Below are positions 26,619 through 38,405 of a DNA stretch of 64,000 nt, one piece after another. The position numbers and the translations under genes were made by a program. Each line of letters begins with the position of its first letter. Positions within the stretch are counted from its first letter, which is position 1. The notes beneath the pieces are model-generated. The model did not search any database and was not told the DNA's origin. It saw nothing but the letters and a program-made list of their open reading frames with translations. This DNA is from Gorsachius magnificus. Lineage: Eukaryota > Chordata > Aves > Pelecaniformes > Ardeidae. Where the stretch lies: the NCBI GenBank assembly GCA_034008185.1, contig CM067085.1, positions 58,944,602 through 59,008,601 of the forward strand. The letters are read 5' to 3'.

Positions 26619-26795
26619 CTGCCTGCGGGGAGGCCGCGGTGCCCCCCGCGGGCCCGGGCTGGGGAGCGGGGCTGCTGCGGGGGGAGCGCCTGCGGGGGCA
26701 CGGCACGGACCGCGCAACCCCCCCCGGCCGCGGCGGCAGGAACCGCAAGTGGTGGTTTAATCGGCCGTGAGAGTATTCCTAAAAAGTCAGCACCC

Positions 26796-26894
26796 TTTCT
26801 TCTTTTTCTTTTTAACTCTTTTTTTTTACTTTTTAAAACTTTTTTTAACATACACAGCCCTTTTTTTTTTTTTATAATCTTTTTCTTTTCTGTT
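26796..26894. repeat. T-rich low-complexity tract upstream of the CpG island
   Basis: Several T runs of 5-15 bases are broken by short AC- and CA-containing spacers. The tract marks a sharp drop from the GC-rich promoter into AT-rich sequence. On the gene's strand these are A runs, which disfavour nucleosomes. Confidence 0.8.
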
Positions 26895-29800
26895 AAATCA
26901 GAGTGCAATGTGCCTGTCTCCTCTCTCAAACTGGAGCACAAAGCCATCCATCCCGGGGAAGCACCACACAGTGCGGGCCAATGTCCAGCAGTGAGGCTTG
27001 AGAAAATGTTTATCGCGCAACAGGGATGGAAAATAAATGAATGAAAGGAACGCACGCAAAGCCTAACCCACTCGATGGCACATGGACGACAGCAGTTGTC
27101 CCGGGAGGAGGGGCATGGGGAACAGGTAACATGCCAAAACCCCTGGAGAAACATCCCCTCTGAGAGATGAAGCGCTGGGATAGTATTAAAGCCAGGTTAG
27201 GGGCGATGCAGAGAAACCCCTTTTCCACAACAACCTCTGCTCATAAGCCCATCCGCCCTGGAAGCCTCTTCCCCCTGCACTGGGCGATTATGCAGCAGCA
27301 CCTTTCTCAGTCCCTTGTCTTCCTCGCACCTTACACCGTCCCTCTTCATCATGCACCTCATTAGGAGCACGCCAGAAGCCTTGCTTGCACATTGGGTTGT
27401 AACAGGGAAGCATGTACAGGGGAATAAAATTTGCCAAATGAAAGCAATAGCGCCTTTATGCAGCACCCAGCAGTGGCTCCTGCCCAGCCATCAGCGAGAC
27501 CAAGAAGCCAAATAGTAAGCACAAATGAAATACGTACCCTCCAGATTTACTCTTCGTTAATTAACACTTTATGTCAAAACCCCGCAGGTGTATATAATTT
27601 TTAAGTAAATCTGACCTGTAGTGACAAGATGGCTTCAATACCCACTTTACTAGTTAATTTTTTCCAGAGTCCTCCTACCAGAGTCGCTCGTGTCCCATAG
27701 CAGGAAATTCCGTAAGTTAACAATTAATCCAAGAATTAATACAGTGACATATTATTTTCTGTAAGCAATTCTATTTTCTTGAAATGCGGTTTCTATCTGC
27801 TTTAACGGTGACTTCTCCCAGGCACTGGGTGCCAGCAGCGATTCCCCGTCCCACTTTGTCAAGAGTGGGAGCTGAGCGAGACCTGAAACCCTTCTCCCAC
27901 AGGAGAGGGCTGCGGCCGGGCAGCATCCACTGGCATCTCTCAGCGTCAGGTTTTACCTGCCGCTGCTCATGTAAGGGACGTCAGCAAAACTCCCCTTCAT
28001 TTGGTTTTAATAAATGAAATTTAATTCTTATGATGCAAAAGCTGTATTAGTTTATCCATGGCTTTTGTTCCTTCAGGTGGTCCTGGGTCTAAAATAATGT
28101 ATTTTTTTCAGTTTTCCTGAGGAGGACTTCTGGTTTAGCAAAAGCAATCTAAACCAAAACAACGCCTCTCCAAGCTGCCATAATCTGTATCTTGTATTTC
28201 TGTTGCTAAAGCAGCATTTGCTACCTGAAAGATGAGGAATTTTCTTTCCATCATGCTGAAGCTTTTGGACTTCTGTTGGAATATTTTCCCTGGGCCCGAG
28301 AGAGAGAGAAGCAAAACTGAGCCAAATTTGCTCTTAGCACTGGTCGTTTTCATATTACATTTTATGTTTTTTTGTTAGATTCACTAGTCTATGATGCAAA
28401 GGTTTTAAATTATAGTGAAAAGCCGACTGGTTTTCAAATATCTTCGCTAAACTACCCATATTTTTTTATTTTATTTCTGACCTTAGCTGCATGTTTGAAA
28501 AGAAAACTCCATCTCTGCAAACTTTGTTACATAAATTATCAAATCAAGGTCACAGCTGGAGCTAAGTCGGTAGCTAGCTGCATTAGCAACACCACTGAAT
28601 TTCCAGCTATCCAAGTCATCCAATTCATGCACCCGATCGTGAAATCACAAGGTTAATGCTACAAATAGTCTTTTTTTTTTTTTTTTACAAACTAACCTCA
28701 GGAAATGAATGAGGCAATTGTCCTTCTGGTTCCAAAGCCCCAGGATCCTGCTCATGGCGGGGCAACCGACTGAACAGGTTTAACATTTTCATGTACAATC
28801 TAAACTCATTTGCTCTACAGCCCTCGAGGCAAACCTGGACTCCTCCTGGAGTTCCCATATGCTTCGTGCCTACACCACTGCCTCCCCAGACGAGCTAGCC
28901 AGCTTCCAGCACAGCAGCAGTTAGCAACCCTTCCTTCCACCCTGCAGCCTCATTGCTCCCCGTATCTACGGAGGAGCCGGTCCGTGCTGTGGAAAACAGA
29001 CCTGATGCAGAATTGTAACCAGTGGTGCCATTTCTAAATTAGTTGTACATGTGCTCACTTTCACGCATCAAAATATTTAAAGAAAAATAGGAAACAACTC
29101 CCTCCAAAATGGCATGGGGAAAAAAGAATAGGATATCTAAAAAACCCCCAAAATTCAGACTGTATGATCTTCAGAGTCACAGGACATCAGTCAAAACTGC
29201 CAATTCAGACAACCTGATGTTTATCACCCTATCAAACCAGGCTGGTCTTTCACATGCTTAGATGGCCTGGCTAACACAGCTGTGAATTAAATCTGTCTCC
29301 TCTTGCTTTAGAATAAGCCTTGGAGAAGAGGAGGATTGTCCTTGCTTTGTGCTGCAAGGCCATGGCATCCCCAGAAGTGGAATGTCTATGTGCTGCAGGC
29401 TGGGGAGGGAAAAGGACCACTAAGATGTGAAGAAGAGATGAAGTCTCTGCTACACTAACAGCCTTCAGGCATAAATAATGCAGCCGTTAAGATTTGCAAC
29501 AATGAGGCCACACGAGAAATATGTCCCTTTTTCTTTAAAGAGCCAGAAAGGAATGAATCTGGAGTTTAAGTGCTGGAGTATGGGAAGACGAGGAACATAT
29601 GTCAGATATAAATCCCAGCACCATGGTGGGAGTAAACATGCTTTTGACAGCAGCATATGCAGATGCAGAATAGGTCAGTATATGGCAATGCTGGGAAACA
29701 GCAGAAGTGAGATGTCTCCAGAATAGCTGGTACATGTGACAGCGCCAAAAAAAAGCACTATTTCTGTAGCATATGATTCAACATGGTTTATTAACTGTGT

Positions 29801-32800
29801 ATATCCCTCTGTAGAGATCATGATGTTATTGATAGATCTTCTAAAGTTCCTTTACAGATAAATATTTAATTTATGTTTTAAAACCTGTCATCTGACTGTA
29901 TATACAGGTACAGATCCATATGAATACAGAGATCTCTTCCGTGGTACCCCTAGGCTGCTGCCCTTGCTTCACTTTGTAGTAAGTTCCTGCACTCTCCTAA
30001 CAAACCAGGATCACCATATGCTGAAAAAGCGTCATCTGACCTTTGGAAAATCTCCTTGAAAGTGGCACTTCTTTTATGATACTAATCTTTATGCCTGGAA
30101 GCAATACAATATATGCCCAAAAAATTGTAAGATAGACAGGTTGGTTGTTTGGCAGCCTCCAGCTTTCTGCCTGATCCTCCTGCCTGGTCTGTAGCCCTTT
30201 CACTAACTGGTCACGTGCAAACTGCCCATCCAGCAACCCCCGTAAAGGCAGTGTGATACTCAGTCGCTCACCAAGAAAGGAACAGAGAAACTCTTTGTGG
30301 CTCTCATTTCTAACCTCAAAGCAAAGACTAAATTTAATCTTTGGTATAAATCCAGATTAAAAATAGAGAAAATGGAAGTTTGCATGAGGCTACTACTTTT
30401 TGCTTTGGTGCAATCTTCCTCTTGTATCTCTCAATTTATGGGGTTTGTTTTTACCTTCTCATCTGACTCCTTTTCTAATGTCTATTGTGGTCATCAGTAA
30501 GCTGAAGTACACAGGCTAAGTCTGAAGGGCTTAATTTCCCCATATTGATTTTCACATTTAGTTTCCTTCTCATTATATTTTTAACTGTTTTCTCTGGAAG
30601 TTACATCTTTGTGTTAGTTTTGGCTACAGTTCTTGCTTTCTCAGTAAGTTTGATCTTTGCACACTCATGAGAGTTAGGATTAAGCCAATGGTAGCATCTC
30701 TTATTCTTTGATTTAGCAAGTAGCAATTGATTAATGCATCTGGAAACTGCTTCTCTAAACCTTCTTGCCTTGTTATACGTTGAAAAGAACTGTCCCTTGA
30801 ACACCCTTCATTAATTGCTGATGAGGAGAGCATTTATGTTCTTTAGTTTGTACTCCCTATATGTGCCCATTTTCCCTTGTATCACATGGTAGTGCCTATA
30901 ACACTCTGAACTCCACGTTTTATCTCATAGTCAGTGCAACATCTGCCCACCTAATCAGTCATTCCCCTATAGATTACAACCAGTAATGAAAATGGAAAAA
31001 AATGCCTTGGTCCCCTCCCTCACCAGCCTGGGTCTGTAAGTCTGCCTATGGGAGTGTTCTTTCCATAGCACCATCATCACCAGATAATATTTTAAATGAA
31101 AGCCATCACGTGTGTGGTGTGGGATTTCAAAGCGAGCATTGTGCCCAGCTGCACAGCTCAGCACTGAAAAAGCCTGCTGCTAGCAGCATAGCTATATCAC
31201 AGCATTATTGGTGTGGTCTCCTTTCAGGTCACCTAATTTTATACTGAATTCTAACTAAAAGATGGTGTAAGGAAGAAAACAAATTTGTAGGCTTCAAACT
31301 GTCATCATCTCAGGGCTGAAATTTTTAAGCAAGTGCAAAAAATGCCTGAAAATGCATGCCAGGAGTGGGGCGGAAGCCAGATCAGTACAGGTGTTGTAAA
31401 GTGATATCAAAGGCATGTGATGGTAGGTAGAGCTAATTCAGCCCACCCCAGCAGCTCTGTGGAACAGGGGGAGAGGCAGAGGCACCCCTGCTGTGGGGAA
31501 GAGATGGCCACAGGAAGGGGTGAGTTGGGCACTGGAAGCCGATGGAAGGGCCCAAGGAGCTGTTTGCTGCTCCTGCTGGCCCCAGAGAGAGAAAATGGGA
31601 GACAAAGCCAGAAACTTCCCCCTGCAGAGCTTTCTGGTACTCCAGCATTTCCTTACCATTCTCTAGAAAGAGCTATTTGGGGTCTGGGCACAAGGGCATC
31701 TCAGCACATCTTGTTTCTCCTGAAACAAAGCCATTGTGGGAGCATGATGTTACAACAGAAGTTCATGATATAGGAGAAATAATAGACACAACTTATCACA
31801 GTGTAGAAGATAGTGATGACTAGACAGTATAGGAAAGCTGCAGTCAAACAGTTTGAGATTGATATAACCATAAAAGCAGATGGCATGGCTTTTTTTTTAA
31901 CCGGTTGTCCAGCAGTCCATGGCAATTTATAAGTCACAACCTTTATATAATCACGTAACTACTTGAAAGAGAACCAGCCTGTTAGGATGTTAATAGTTCA
32001 CCAGCCACAGTAGACATCAGAGTATTCATCCTGTTCTTGCCGTACCACACCTGAATATTACCAAGGTTTCTGCTGTGTTTTCCCATATAGATTGATTCTA
32101 GGCAGCAGACAGGTATGCTGGAGCCTCTTCCAGAAATTGTGGTTCCATAGGCTCACAACCTCATCCTACCTCTGGACTGATGAGCTTTCCTTACCCCAGC
32201 AACTTGATGCCTTCAGCATGTCTCCTTTGCCTATATGATACCTGGGATAGCCCTTGTAGCAGCAGTTCAGGGGGGAACTCCATTAAGGACTGACGTGGTT
32301 CACCAGACGGTCACCCAAGCAAATTGTGAATGAGAAACAAACTACATTGGAAACTTATTTAAGAAATTCTTTGAATACCCATGGTTCTCCCCTGAATCAA
32401 GACCATATGGATTATCAACCATTTTTCATGCTTATGGGTAAAAGGACATGCCCATGCTGTGAAACAAAGGATACAAATTTCTAATTCACATTTCTTGATC
32501 TCTTCATTCTTCCATGGTTCTTCTCATTCTGTATCATATTTCAGCCAAGCACAGCTAATGGAAAGAGCAAACTTGGAAAATATTATTTGTGAGATTACTG
32601 CTAAAATCTAAATATTGTGTTACTTGCATTTTTTCTAATTTTGGATAATCTGAAAAATTTTCTAAAAATAGCATCAGGTGCCTTCTATTTTTTTTTAATT
32701 TGTTTTTTAATTTCAATATCATCTTGCATCAGCAGCACCCTGCGTTGGAGCGAGTGCACATTTGCCTCAGCAGCAGATGCCAGGTTAGACACACAGGAAC

Positions 32801-35481
32801 CTTCACAATGCTAGAACAGCTATTGACATCATGTATCTCAGGTGTCAGAGAGTACAGGATTGGACCTCTCATTACATTCAGCATCCAACTTTTTACTGAT
32901 CACATGAAAAATAGATACCTCTACCTTAGTTATGAGAATCACTGGCTTTTTACAGTATGCTTCTACCCTTGGAGCTGCCAGGCTCTAGTGAAGAGCCACT
33001 GATTATATGCAAGCCATAGTTTTTCAGACTTATAATTTGGCTAAATTTGGCTGGATTTTCATAGGTGTATCAAAGGGCACACTCTTGGCCAGCATGGCAA
33101 AACTTAAACAACCTCAGCTTTTCTCTTTTCTCAGCAAAACAACTTTGTTTATAGTTTTCTATAACCTCATTTGTAGAAATGGCTGAACCCTTCAGCATGA
33201 ATATTTTGGAGTCTAAAGCAAAAAATAGCTAGGAGCTTTCCAGCACAAATATTAAAAAAACCCCAACAACCTGAAAACCTGGATCTTATCATTGAGAAAT
33301 GGCAGGCAGCCTTGGGAACAGGCACTGCTACCGGGAATATTCGTAATAATTCTGATACTCTAATCTCTTTATCTTCCTTCTGCATCTCTTCTTTTATCTT
33401 CATATTGATGCCATGGAATTCATGGCACCAAAAGTTTTTTGGTTTTTTTTTTACTTTTCTTTTTCCTTTGGCTTCATTCTCAAAATCAAAATAGCCTCAT
33501 TTTTATTATTTGAAAAAAGCAAAAGTCCTGGTGTACTTTCCATGCACTCGTGGACTCTCATCTTGTAACAAGGTGCAGTTATCCTCTCTTTTGGCTGGGG
33601 GACCATGTCTTGCCACAAGATTGAACATAAACATAGCAACAAGCACTTTTTAAGGGCATAAGAGGATGATCTCCCATGGGACCAGAAGAGTGTCACTTTG
33701 TCACAGTGGGATCAGTTGGATGGAAGTATTTGCAGTGGTGACAGGGAGAACATAAGAGCCACCCATCTCTCTCCTGCCTCTTGGGAAACAGTATATATCT
33801 CAGCTGTCCCTGTCATGGGGATTCCTTGAGGTCCCTAATCTGAATCTCCCTCTAAATGCTGAGCAGACACTTTAAACGTGGTATTGCACTGCTATTAATA
33901 TCACCGTCACCTGGGGCCTGGCTCTATGCGAGGCAAGGCTTGTAGGGCAAAGTAATAACTTCTGCTAGACCTCCTGATGCGGTTTGTGGAGCACTTTGTA
34001 AACAGGCTGACAAGATCTTTGTCTCCAAGAACATGCTCTCTAGTTAGGCCAAGGATACAGCATGCTCCTGGGAGCGGAGCAGTGTGCCCTGAGAGCCGCC
34101 TGCTGGCATGGCTGTCCCCACACACATCAAATTTAAATCGCTCAACTCCAGCATGTAAACTAAGTTCGAGGAGAGTTGTAAGCAAGAAGGAGGAGAGCCA
34201 CACAGTAAGAGCGTGCTGTCTGACAGGTTTTGCCAGCCCGTCTGGATGAGGGATGCAGCCAGTCATGGAGGAGGTCGCTGAGAAGCTTTTTTTGTCATTC
34301 AGGATTGCGTGTTCAGCAGGACCCAGGTCTCTCTCCATCTACCGCTGTTCTGGGAAGTCCTTTCTGAAGCTACAGCAGGGTGGAGCTCCACTCACCACAC
34401 TGGGTGATAGTCATCTCCATGATGCGTCATCATGTTCTCAAGAGACAGCCCGATTGGTGTCCACCTCAGTCAACAGCTTTGTCTGCTGTGTACGTCACTC
34501 AGCAGCCAAGTTTCCAAGCCTGGGCACAGGGCTCTGCTCCTTTCTTCTGCATTTTACATTCAACAACCATTGATTCAGATATAATCCCAAGAACGAAGGC
34601 CAAAATCCAGGGCTCTCTCCTGCCTAACGAACACCCTCCTCTGTGCCTGGAGTCATACCCTCCCCATCCTCCTCCACTGCCCCAGCACATCTGGAATTCT
34701 TTAGTCTTTAGCAGCCAGGCTGCAACAGGATCCTCACCATAGCCTGTGCTCCAGGAACACCTTGAGCTGGTTATGGTCTCTGAAATTAGGCAGTCAGTAA
34801 GTGGATTTTTCTTTTATTACATTTTTAGGAATACCTAATGTGCACCTAAATAAATGCTTAAATGACACCATCTGCAGGTAGTTACATTTTCAGTGTATCC
34901 AGCTCAGTGGTTTAGAATTTGGCCACTCATTAGGACCTACAGAAGTAAAGGAAATGCGTATTCTAATAGCTGAAAAATACTGATTTGAATGTTGCTATCT
35001 TGCGAGATATGAATGAAAAGGTAGAATTTGCCTTCTTTTGGGGAATGCTATCAGAGTGAATCAGTGTCAGACTGTAAACAAGTACCAAAATTAAGAAAGT
35101 CAATATATCTGTCTCTTTTTTGGTCATTTTTTTCAGAGTACATTCCTATCTTTTGTTTTATTACAGCTTTTACTACATTTTTATGACCTATCCCTTTTCT
35201 TTAAACCCCTCCAAAAAGTATCTCCTATAATCTCATCGCACCACTGTGGCTATATATGACATCTACTTTTCTTAGGAGAATTTATTGCTGCAAAATCTTA
35301 GAATTGTATAGTTACTGCAAATTGCAGGTATCCTGTGAACAGGATTGTAAACTCTAGAGTCAGGATCACATTTAAGCACAGTAATTAATTTTTCTACCAG
35401 TAACAGTGAGAGAAATACGTGTCTGCCAATAGAAAGGTTGGAATGCACCCAAAACAATAATTTTTGTAATGTCACAAGATT

Positions 35482-35504
35482 AAAAAAAAAAAAAAAATTT
35501 TTTT
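35482..35504. repeat. A16T7 tract
   Basis: Sixteen A followed directly by seven T, giving a short self-complementary homopolymer junction in the intergenic region. Confidence 0.85.
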
Positions 35505-35605
35505 AGAGACACTTTCCAGTTTGATGGAAAATAGCAGATAATGACACTCTCACTTTAGACTTAACATTTTTTGACTGATCAACTAAATAAGTATCCCTGA
35601 ACTGG

Positions 35606-35632
35606 AAAAAAAAAAAAAAAAAAAAAAAAAAA
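35606..35632. repeat. A27 homopolymer
   Basis: Twenty-seven uninterrupted A bases, the longest homopolymer in the window. The sequence just upstream does not resemble a known retroelement or a spliced gene copy. Confidence 0.9.
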
Positions 35633-37893
35633 GAAGCCATTGAAGAGCACAGCTTTTACGTCTGCATTCAGAATGTAATTGTATATTTTAAACTACTTAG
35701 CCTACCTGTTAATTAAACAGCTCATTTATAGGCTAGTTAAATAACAGTCAACACATGCACCTCTAGTATGAATCCAGAGGATCCAGTCACTTACCTGCTC
35801 TTAAATGATTTTTCTTGACAAAACAGTGTCACTGTCAAATTTGATGACAGATCATACCTACAGACATGCTTCTCCAAAATTTGACTTGTCATTAGATGAG
35901 GCTTTGTTTTAAGTACTGCAGCTAATGAAGAAGCAGAGATGAGTGATCTCTGCATATCTGATTAACATTATGTGTTACTCGATGCCTCCACGGGTTTTTT
36001 TGGCTTACTCTTTGTCCATTGCTGTTTCTTCTTTGTTATAGCAAGTACCAACAGAAAACTCTGATCCTGCCCCTATTTTACTATATTTAGAGTACACAGA
36101 TACTCATCTGAAATTCTCCTCTCACCTAAAGTTAGACACATACATAAGTCATTAGAGGTTTGAAGCCTTATTTTATTAAAAATAGGCTTTTAAAAGAAAA
36201 TATATAGGAACAGATTGAAATTGCGTACAATCTGTGAAGACTAAAACCTCAGACTAGAGATCATAAAACTCTGTAGTTGCTTTTTTCTTATGGTCTTTGA
36301 GATTTGCTGAAGAAATCCTTTTGAAGGCTAAAACGGGTATTCTATTTTTTAAATGGAAAGCCAAGAGAACAAGAAGCAAAATCTTCTCATCCACATCACT
36401 TCTCTGGTACTAGTGATGTAAAATTCTAGTTTCATGGGAAGCAGAAGTGCTGGCTAGAATAAATTTTACAAACTGGGAAGAAAGAACATTGCTGTCTTTG
36501 AAGTTCAGTGATGTTCTCTTAAGCAACATGGATCTGCAAATCAGATATTTCTTTTCTTTCCTAAATCCGTTCTCTGCTCATTCTTTTAATTTGATTATTG
36601 ACATCATAATCAGAATGCAATTTGGTAGATATTTCCAGATATTTCCAAGCTGCACAACACATATAGTCTAGACTTAATTAAAGAAACAAAGAGTGAAAAA
36701 TTCCAGCTGGTTTTCTTTTTCTTCTTCCATCAACAGGATTACAATACTTATCAGTTTGGCTCTGCTTTCTGATTCTTATCACAGATTTCAGCTCCACCAC
36801 CTAATGAACAGCTGAGATGTGGTAAAGAAACAGACCTTTATTTTCCGGCTATTCATGCCCTTAATCGTGAAGGTTGAATCTAACACATATGAAACAGTTC
36901 TTGTTAGGGGGTTGCATTTAAATGTCACAGGGCATTATTTGCAGTCCTCAGGAGTGAAGACAAAAGTAGGGCCAGACGATAGACGAGAACGATAATAACA
37001 TTTTAAAAGGTTCATTTAGTGGATTGGCTGGTGACAGCAAATGCAATAGATAATATAATCATAGCTTGACTTGGCTTATAATTTCTCCCTACACTGGCAG
37101 ATTTTGGAAGTGTGGTCAAGAGACCATGTTCACTCTGGAGGTGTTTGAAGGCCCTGGAGAACATCCTATTCAAGAAGATGGGAGTTCACCATTAAAGACA
37201 AAAACCTAGTACAAATACAAAGGTCCTCCATGGTGTTAAGGAGAAAATCAAACATTTGTAATGAATCCTTTGTTAATATGTGACTGAACTTGTCTAAAAT
37301 TTTTCCATGTCTTCATTGCAGCAGGAGGAACTTCAAAGGAATGTGGTACAACGATAGCTACGTACTAATGGGATCACAACTCCACAGGAAAATTACAGTG
37401 ATTTGGCTATCACGTATGAGCATTGTTAGCCCTCCTGGCAAGGAACCTGTATGCATATATTGGCTCAGCATGGCCAGCATTCAGCCGGGCATCCTCTTTA
37501 ACACAAGTGGCAAAACTGTATTTTGCAGTCCAAAGGGTTCCTTTTTGTAGAACACTACCGCCATGATGCTGAGTTGCCTTATGGCAACCATGAAGTCTAG
37601 ATCAGTTGCGGGTTTGTCTCAATCCCCACTTGAAACACTACCTCATTTCATGATGTGAATGTTTGATGCATGCTAATTAACACAGTGTCCTCCATGTGTT
37701 GAAGGAGATGATCTTTACCCTAATCAATACGAAATGTTTAACGCATGCAATTGTTTGGGTAGGAGTCATTACAGAGTGGGCAGTTTCCAGATGCCTACCT
37801 CCACCTATTTACAAATTAATAAGAAATGAATGTTAAAGCATTGTGAAAATTAGTGGGGACTTTCCACAAAACCTCTTGGAAGATAACTGCTAA

Positions 37894-38405
37894 TGATTCA
37901 TAGAATTGTTTAGGTTGGAAAAGACCTTTAAGATCATCAAGTCCAACCGTTAACCTAACACTGCCATTCCACCACTAAACCATGTCCCTAAGTACCATGT
38001 CTACAGATGGGGACTTAACCAGTTCCCAGGGCAACCTGTTCCAATGCTTGACAACCTTTTTGGTGAAGAAATTTTCCTTAATGTCCAACCTAAACCTCCC
38101 CTGGCGCAATTTGAGGCCATTTCTCCTCATGCTGTCGCTTGTTACTTGGGAGAAGATACCGACCCCCACCTCACTACACCCTCCTTTCAGGCAGTTGTAG
38201 AGGGCAATAAGGTCTCCTCTCAGTCTCCTTTTTTCCAGGCTAAACAATCCCAGTTCCCTCAGCCACTCCTGATAAGACTTGTGCTCCAGACCCTTCACTA
38301 GCTTCGTTGCTCTCCTCTGGACACATTCCAGCAACTCAATGTCCTTCTTGTAGTGAGGGGCCCAAAACCAAATGTAGTATTTAAGGTGTGGCCTCACCAG
38401 TGCCT
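37894..38405 (-). mobile_element. CR1 LINE fragment with open C-terminal RT frame
   Basis: The plus strand opens with ATTCATAGAATTGTTTAGG and runs as antisense CR1 for about 510 bases, ending after GGCCTCACCAGTGCC. On the minus strand one frame is open from about 38397 to 37975 and encodes the typical end of the CR1 ORF2 reverse transcriptase. Recognisable segments are [53 protein letters not shown] and [16 protein letters not shown]. The rest of ORF2, including the catalytic motifs, is absent, so the copy cannot move by itself. The intact frame suggests it is one of the younger insertions here. Confidence 0.95.

Larger units (their letters stand above)
25430..26760 (-). promoter_or_regulatory. 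CACHD1: CpG island covering the CACHD1 promoter, leader and start of intron 1
   Basis: CpG dinucleotides and G+C content rise sharply here and fall away on both sides into AT-rich sequence. The island covers the presumed transcription start, the whole leader, exon 1 and roughly 780 bases of intron 1. I see no TATA box at a suitable distance upstream of the exon on the minus strand, which fits a dispersed CpG-type promoter. The leader contains no ATG other than the proposed start. That ATG has G at +4 but T at -3, so its Kozak context is only moderate. The start site itself cannot be placed from sequence, though the GC-box run at about 26587-26618 suggests it lies between there and the ATG. 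Confidence 0.85.
26782..37893. other. Upstream intergenic segment
   Basis: Begins beyond the last possible in-frame codon of the CACHD1 exon. It contains T- and A-runs and mixed AT-rich sequence, with a promoter-like cluster of short motifs near 34423-34504. No open frame resembles a known protein, and no retroelement was recognised before the CR1 at 37894. Confidence 0.65.

Noticed and set aside
26398..26760. Plus-strand open frame of about 120 codons antisense to CACHD1 exon 1
   Set aside because: It is glycine-, alanine- and arginine-rich because of the CpG island composition, overlaps a recognised exon on the other strand and has no family resemblance.
33907..34338. Minus-strand open frame of 143 codons
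   Set aside because: No family resemblance, and no supporting splice sites or CpG island.
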